Shown piece by piece: positions 57,986 to 64,000 of a stretch of 64,000 nucleotides of DNA. The notes beneath the pieces were generated by a model. The model was not told the origin of the DNA and ran no database searches. It was given only the letters and a program-made list of their open reading frames with translations. The position numbers and the translations under genes are program-made. The stretch spans positions 7,130,001 through 7,194,000 of the forward strand of contig NW_022881625.1 of the NCBI RefSeq assembly GCF_003369915.1, given 5' to 3'. Position 1 is the stretch's first letter, and each line of letters starts with the position of its first letter. Source of the stretch: Drosophila miranda (taxonomy: Eukaryota; Arthropoda; Insecta; Diptera; Drosophilidae).

Positions 57986-59847
57986 ATGTTGAAAGTGCGC
58001 AGCGGTCTATCTATAATTCAGGCGCAAAAAGCAGCCCTCTCTGTCAGCAGTCCGCTGGTAAATATATAGTATACATATAGATCCGATATCACAGTGATAT
58101 ACGTTTTTAAATCTCTTGTAGCGTTGGCAGACCACAGCAGCTGTAGCAGAGCCCAGAAATGATGCAGAGTGGCTACAAGCTCGTCCCTTTGATCAGATTC
58201 CTAGTACAACTTTTCTGTCTACTGTTCGGAATTTTATGCCCGGAGAAAAATATAGCAAACTGGACATTGTGAAATTGTTCAAAGCTTTGCAAGACGACTA
58301 TGAAAACATATTATATATACCAGGTATGATGGGAGGTACGTCATACCTGATGACTCACAATCCCAAGGACTTCGAGGTCGTGTTCCGGAACGAAGGAGTG
58401 TGGCCGCATCGGCCTGGCAGCGATACTCTTCGCTATCATCGGAAGACTCATAGAAAGAATTTCTTCCAGGGAGTGGAGGGAGCTTTACCCACATAAGGAA
58501 AAACCTGGAGCGACTTTCGATCGGCTGTAAATCCTGTCCTAATGCAGCCGAAGAACGTGCGGCTTTACTATAAGAAGATGTCACAAGTGAACCAGGAGTT
58601 TGTGCAACGGTGCGTATGACTGATAATAAATCCCTGTTTACGCACAAGTATGTTCTCCCCCTTCACAGTATTAAAGCACTCCGTGATATCGATACCCAGG
58701 AAGCTCCAGATGATTTCTTAAACGTTATAAATCGGTGGACCCTCGAGTCAGTCTCTGTGGTGGCTCTGGACAAGCAGTTGGAACTGCTCAAAGAGTCGGG
58801 CGATAACGACCAGGCTGTGTTACTTTTCAAGTACCTGGACGATTTTTTTGAATTAACAGCCGATCTGGAGATGAAGCCCTCCATCTGGCGTTACGTTAAA
58901 ACACCCAAGCTAATGAAGTCCCTAGATGGCGTTCAAGAAATAACTTCAGCGTATGTAGACGAAGCTATAGAGCGTCTAGAGAAAGAGGAAAAGGAGGGTG
59001 TCCGCCCTGAGAGCGAGCAGAGTGTACTGGAAAAGCTGCTCAAGATCGACAAAAAGGTGGCGACGGTTATGGCCATGGACATGCTAATGGCCGGAGTGGA
59101 TACCGTACGTAGTCTGTTGTTCTCATACTTACCCTTATCTCATACATCCTTTTTTTCCAGACCTCAAGTACCTTTACAGCGGCCTTGCTGTCCCTTGCCA
59201 AGAATCCGGAGAAGCAGGCCGTACTCCGAGAAGAGGTGATGAAGGTTCTACCCGAGAAGGACTCCGAATTCACTGAGGCATCGATGAAGAACGTTCCCTA
59301 TCTACGTGACTGCATCAAAGAGTCACAACGGATCTATCCTTTGGTCATCGGCAATGGCCGATTTCTCAATCGGGACAGCGTTTTGAGCGGATACCAAGTG
59401 CCAGCTGGTACCTGTGTGTCGATGGTTCCCCTGAGCTTGCTATCAAGCGAGGAGCACTTCCCCAAGGCTGCTGAGTTCCTGCCAGAACGTTGGATTCGTA
59501 ACGCCACAGACTCCAACGGGCAATGCCCGGCAAATGACTTGAAGCTGAAGAATCCGTTTGTGTTCTTGCCCTTCGGATTTGGACCCCGGATGTGCGTTGG
59601 AAAGCGCATCGTGGACATGGAGCTCGAGCTGGGCATCGCTCGACTCACTCGGAACTTTAGCATCGATTTCAATCATCCCACGGAGAACGCTTTCCGCTCC
59701 TCCCTGATCAATTTGCCCAACAGTAAACACATTTCTCATCCTAAATTTTCTTTACAACTGGAAAACCTTGAAGGAACTTATTTGCAATATAAAGTAGGTG
59801 TTTTTTTGGCCGCACGTCAATCAGAATCAACTTGTTTTGTGCTTTGA
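57986..59847 (+). pseudogene. CYP12-family P450, copy R2 (nonsense in exon 2)
   Basis: Exon 1 57986-58057, exon 2 58122-58609, exon 3 58669-59104, exon 4 59161-59847. In exon 2, CAA has become TAA at 58494-58496 after 'VEGALPT', truncating the protein at about 125 residues. Exon 3 lacks 12 bases in two in-frame steps ('KLMK' repeat and one V). Heme loop and I-helix codons remain. Confidence 0.9.
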
Positions 59848-60022
59848 GGCATGAGGCAAATCAAGCACACAAAATTTTCATTGTGCAATTTGTGCCAACA
59901 CGAGAGGCGTCACTTATCTGTGCGGAGGCATTTTCCTTGAGCAACACATTGTGCAATCGAAATCCTGCACACATCACATAAATTCCTTCCATTCGCGAAT
60001 ACAAGACCCATTCCTATTGGCT

Positions 60023-60335
60023 ATGGTTGACCCAACCTCCATCAAGGGAGAGATCCTTGAGATGACTGGCGAGCATGTGGAGCAGCTCCATTCAATGTGG
60101 TCCCTCATGTTCGAGCCGAAGACATGCGAGGACTTTCTGCACAAACTCAAGGCGCACGCGGATAATTTCTATACGGATCTGCTGAACGAGTCGCGGGAGA
60201 AGCAGGCGGCCATCCTTGATGACATAGCCGCACTCCGAGCCGAGGCCAGCGACCTCACCCGACTCCTCCATGAGACGGTGGACATTGGTCAGAGGCCCGA
60301 CGATGTGCCACTGATCACATTGCAGCTGAAGCTGG
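60023..60335 (+). pseudogene. feo: feo copy R2, cut by BEL/Pao LTR
   Basis: Start MVDPTSIKGEI at 60023; matches the other copies up to 'LITLQLKL' and is interrupted at 60335 by the LTR (TGAGTAAATT...). The first ~104 codons are open and read on into the LTR until 60535. Confidence 0.92.
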
Positions 60336-60985
60336 TGAGTAAATTAAATGAATCTGATGATGTAGATTCACTTGATTCTGGTCAATATGACAATCGTATG
60401 CTGAAAATGTTATGTATGTATGCTACCGGTTCATGTACCAGTAACAAATGGTCGCCGCAATCGGTACTTGAACAAATTGGGCTTCGGAGATGTGAATACG
60501 TCAGAGTTTTCTTTCGTACTGATTTTATTTGGTAAAATGCAAGGTTTATATACAATTTCTATGAGTATGATTGTTTACTTAGGATCTTAGGTATGTTTAA
60601 TTAGCTCTGAGTATCATATTGCTAGGGAAATGTGTTATCTCTATTTAGGACTAAGCAATTACTACAAATCCAACAGTGGAATATTCCAAGGGTCATATTT
60701 ATGACGGTCACAATGGTTATCATGCAGATGGTGTGTGATTTGACCACATGCAGGTCATCCAGAATGTGTTTTATGATAGTGCCGTAAATATCTTAACAGT
60801 GTATGTACACAAATGCATGCATGTCCGTTGTATATTTATTTAGGTCAGTAGTGCATGTCACATATTTATATTTAGAGCATATTATCGTTTATTTCTTTAG
60901 GTGGCTAGGAAATCTTAACCTATTTATGGTTAGCTATTTGTCTAGGTCTATTCGTACAATTTTGTACTTTCGTTGAAATCGTACA
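60336..60985 (-). repeat. 3' LTR of BEL/Pao element, about 650 bp
   Basis: The left edge is the break in feo. The minus-strand start is TGTACGATTTCAACG, right after a polypurine tract (rc of TCCTCCCGGCCG, 60986-60997); the minus-strand end is ...TTTACTCA, so the LTR is TG...CA. The partner LTR lies beyond the window, so its length and age cannot be tested here. Confidence 0.8.
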
Positions 60986-61012
60986 TCCTCCCGGCCGTTG
61001 AACATAGTATGC

Positions 61013-62720
61013 TCAACCATCATCAATATTGCGTGCGTTTTCTTCACTAGCTGATGAGCTAAGTGTATGTCTCTGCTGAGAAGGGAGTCTTGTTGTGTAC
61101 CAACTTTTAACCAGATGAATCATTACAATGATCATGATGAAGAGCTGTGCAATGTAGATGGCAATATGATGATGATCAATGGTTTCAAGATTGTGGGGTA
61201 ACTTGAAACCTTTAGGTGGTAGCAGATTCGTTTCCATTTGATACAGCTCCTCGTAGTTCAGTTTTTCATTGTTCCTTGAAACCTTCTTTGTAGAACGTTC
61301 AGTTGATGTTTCGTTGAGATCACTATCTCCAAACCGAGCGTATGATAACTGCAGAGTAGTTTCCAATGTGCTCTGACTTGTGACAGTCATTAGCGAATTC
61401 CGAATGATGCATCCAGGTTCGGCGATCAATATTCCTGAGTGTTGTAGCTTAATATCCGAAATGCCATCTGCACCTACCGCTGATAGCTTTAATGATGACT
61501 TTGTTGCAAAAATCCATCGATTTCTTTTATGCATGCTCAACCATAAAAATGATTTTTTTGTGTTGACTAGGTGACATGAAGAGTCCGTTTTGTTGTTAAA
61601 CATTTGTAACTCCCAAATTGTTTCGGCTGAGAACATTGTTTGTTTATTATAGCAAACAAAGTCATTGTTTGCTCTTTGATGACAGTTTTTGAATTCAGTC
61701 TCTGATAGTTCAACGAATTCGTCTCGGTGACTATTGATTGCCATATATGGTGTTTTTATTTCAAACATGCTTATCCCATTTTTATTTGGCACCGGAATCG
61801 CTGTCAATTTGTATATTTCCAGTTCGTTTACTGAGACTAATGGAAATGTAACCTTGATAATTGCATGATCCTCTATTATAGTGCCTTCTGCTTTGATCAT
61901 CTGGTACACCATGAGCATATTGTCGGGGAGTTACTGGAAGTGCTTGTCCTGGCCTTAAATGATCCCGTATCTGCTCCAGTTGCTCCTTAAGTTGTCGGGG
62001 GGATATTAGCATAGGGCTAATTGTATTGTGTCGGATATCTGTCAAGACATTGATGATCTCTGCTTGCATTCGTTGAAGATTTGCAGATAATAGAGTCAAC
62101 TGAGTAGACAACGTAGTGTACCATTGAAAGGCGCTAAAATGATCAGCCCTTCCCTTTGACTCGGTGATGAAATCCTCAATTCGACTTAATCGTTTGGAAT
62201 TTGAGATTTCATCCCGTTTTATCACATTGATTGTAGAGTCAATCAATGATGTTTGATTTTTAAGCAAGGTTAATAGGTGATCTTCGTTATCCTTAACCTT
62301 TGCTATAGTTTCCGACATTTCTCGGGCATATGTTGAATCTAATACGCCAAATAGACTGCTTGCGATGTTTCCAATGATGTCCAGCGGTGCCCTTTGCCTC
62401 CGTGTTCTTGCTATTAGTGTATTTTCAGCTTGCAGGTCCTCTTCTATATGTTTGAAGTGCTGATAAATACTGGTGCATGCGTCTACTAGTTGAAGTTGTG
62501 TGCATAGATGTCCAATTTTTGTAGTCCCCATGGTGAATGTGTTCATTTCTTTCCAATAGGGCTTTAAATTGTAATAGACAATGATGGTCCAATCAGTTGT
62601 CGCAAGTTGGCTGGTTCCTACTCTTTCAAAGTATATACCCGGTTTTGATCCAAACTGGGTTATGTTGATTGACTGTGCCATCGCTAACGGTACCAGCAAC
62701 AACATTACAAACATTGTCAT
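61013..62720 (-). pseudogene. env: env-like glycoprotein gene of BEL/Pao element, frameshifted
   Basis: Reads on in the same frame from integrase; a hydrophobic signal-like stretch ('MTMFVMLLLVPLAMA') begins at 62720. A dibasic, furin-type site 'RTRRQR' (about 62400) is followed by a hydrophobic segment like insect errantivirus/baculovirus-F type fusion proteins. A heptad-rich part and a C-terminal membrane segment ('IAIYIAQLFIMIIVMIHLV', about 61110-61170) with a short cytoplasmic tail complete it. The frame is broken at about 61925: the upstream frame carries on to 61782 in wrong sequence, while the C-terminal part is open from 61918 to 61013. As it stands it would lack its membrane anchor. 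Function in cell-to-cell spread is known only for related elements. Confidence 0.8.
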
Positions 62721-64000
62721 GGTTAACGACAATTTATTCGGCTGTGTCCTTTTCCTAGGCTGTCTGTCCTCGGATGATTCTTCGTTTTCTGATGGATCAT
62801 CTATCGGATGTTTATGTGTGGGTTCCTCTTCGTTGAATAGTGGAGCTACATGTTGGATCTCTCGTTTGAAAATCCCCTTTGCCGTTTTTACTTCCACCAC
62901 TCGTACAAAATTGTCCTTGCCATGAAACAATCGAATGATTCTTCCTAGTGGCCATTGTAATACTGGTGTATTGTCTTCCTTTAGTATTACTAATGTTCCT
63001 TCCTTAATGTTAGCCGAAGACTTCCTCCACTTTTGACGCTGTTGCAACTGCTGAAGATATTCATTGGACCATTGTGTCCAGAATGAGTGCTTCAACTTTG
63101 ACACTGCTTGCCATCGATTTCCTAGCGTCTTTGGCTGCTGGGATGGCTCACTGTCAGCTTGTGCGGTTAACGGCTCTCCTATCAGGAAATGCCCTGGCGT
63201 TAGTGCTGTTACGTCGTTTGGGTTGTCAGATATCGGTGTTAATGGTCGAGAGTGTAGTATGGCCTCTATTTCGACTATAACCGTTTCTAACTCCTCATAA
63301 GTTAGATTTGCCGTCGTCACATTTTTTAAGAGGAGATGTTTGGCAGATTTTACTGCAGCTTCCCATAAGCCGCCGAAGTGTGGTGCGCGAGGAGGTATAA
63401 ATTTAAACTGTACCCCTTTGTTGTTGCACTCTTGTACAATATGTTCTTTTGCCTTTTCCGAGAATATGGCTTCTTCTAATTCTTGAAGTTTGTTCCTGGC
63501 TCCTACGAAATTCGTAGCATTGTCGCAATGGAGCACTTGACATTTTCCTCGACGAGAGATGAACCGCCGAAGTGCCGCTAAAAATGCTTCTGTGGTGAGA
63601 TCACTGACAAGCTCCAGATGTACTGCTTTAGTCGCGAAACAACAAAATATAGCTATGTACGCTGTATTAGGCTTCTTTCCTCGAATTTTATAGTGAATTT
63701 TGAATGGTCCACAGTAGTCATCACCAGAATTGAGGAATGGCCGTGCTTGGGTGACTCGAAGAGGTGGCAGTTTTCCCATGATTTGTTCTAGTAGCTTAGG
63801 CTTGGCTCTAGTGCATTTCACGCAGTTCTGCACAATACTTCTGGCCATGTTTTTTCCTTTGAGTATCCAGTACTGTTGTCGTGATGCTGTCAGCAATGCC
63901 TGGGGGCCGCAATGCATGTTTTCCTTGTGTATCTTACCAAGGATCAACTTCACAATTGGATCGTTGTAGGGCAGGAGCATTGGGTGTTTGGCGTCAAATG
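62721..64000 (-). CDS. pol: pol, integrase part, of BEL/Pao element (continues past window)
   Basis: Open to the window edge (codons before the M at 63980 read 'FDAKHP'), so this is the 3' part of a longer polyprotein. It has an HHCC zinc finger (H-x-E-N-M-H spacing, then 'NCVKCTR') and the DDE core with D in 'GDDYCGPFK', D in 'LHCDNATNF' and E in 'PHFGGLWEAAVK'. The C-terminal domain typical of BEL/Pao integrases follows ('LTPGHFLIGEPL', 'WPLGRIIRLFHGKDN', 'VRVVEVKT'). All catalytic residues are in place and no stop is seen, so this part is well preserved. Confidence 0.92.

Larger units (their letters stand above)
60336..64000 (-). mobile_element. BEL/Pao retrotransposon with env-like gene (partial), roo-like
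   Basis: Minus strand, entering from the right edge of the window: integrase (to 62721), env-like gene (62720-61013), polypurine tract, LTR. Gag, protease and RT would lie beyond 64000. Order and integrase type are BEL/Pao. An env-like third region recalls the roo group of Drosophila; that name is inference from layout. Confidence 0.85.

Overview
This is eukaryotic, insect DNA: spliced genes on a repeat-rich background with LTR retrotransposons. Recognisable host genes are fragments or copies of painless (TRPA channel), RhoGAP54D (ARHGAP19-like), a CYP12-family mitochondrial P450 and fascetto/feo (PRC1/MAP65). With an ISY/DINE-1-like Helitron, these point to Drosophila, probably the obscura group (miranda/pseudoobscura/persimilis). 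Gene copies in tandem and inverted arrays, mostly broken, with three LTR retrotransposons next to or inside exons, look like a degenerating, ampliconic, non-recombining or heterochromatic region such as a neo-Y. The species and chromosome are inferences.

Layout. 1-1128: copy of the sequence upstream of painless, repeated at 9552-10673. 1971-2836: ISY-like Helitron. 3617-3958: minisatellite. 4079-7044: an unidentified divergent gene pair, one side transposase-like and the other zinc-finger, both decayed; possibly an unnamed DNA transposon. 7392-9235 (minus): painless pseudogene without the pore. 10674-10723: assembly gap. 10724-25971 (minus): a Ty3/gypsy element with 2.56-kb LTRs plus a partial second internal region sharing one LTR. 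25972-42117: two to three tandem copies of a unit holding RhoGAP54D and an unidentified divergent neighbour, split by a second complete Ty3/gypsy element (27289-36373, 1905-bp LTRs, 5-bp target duplication). 42118-60335: five CYP12 and four feo copies in a ~4.72-kb tandem array that turns around at a near-perfect inverted repeat with a 20-bp spacer (53691-53710). 60336-64000 (minus): a BEL/Pao element with an env-like gene, inserted in the last feo copy.

How parts relate. None of the four feo copies keeps a full reading frame, but three of five CYP12 copies have all exons open. One feo copy has an in-frame deletion that joins the coiled-coil rod directly to the basic tail. Deletion junctions carry 2-5 bp microhomologies. 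Both gypsy families encode a canonical RING-H2 finger at the N-terminus of Gag and use tRNA-Lys(CUU) as primer; the better preserved one has an A-AAA-AAC slippery site between gag and protease. The RING-Gag elements and the feo/CYP12 palindrome, which could make a hairpin RNA, are the most interesting parts of the window.
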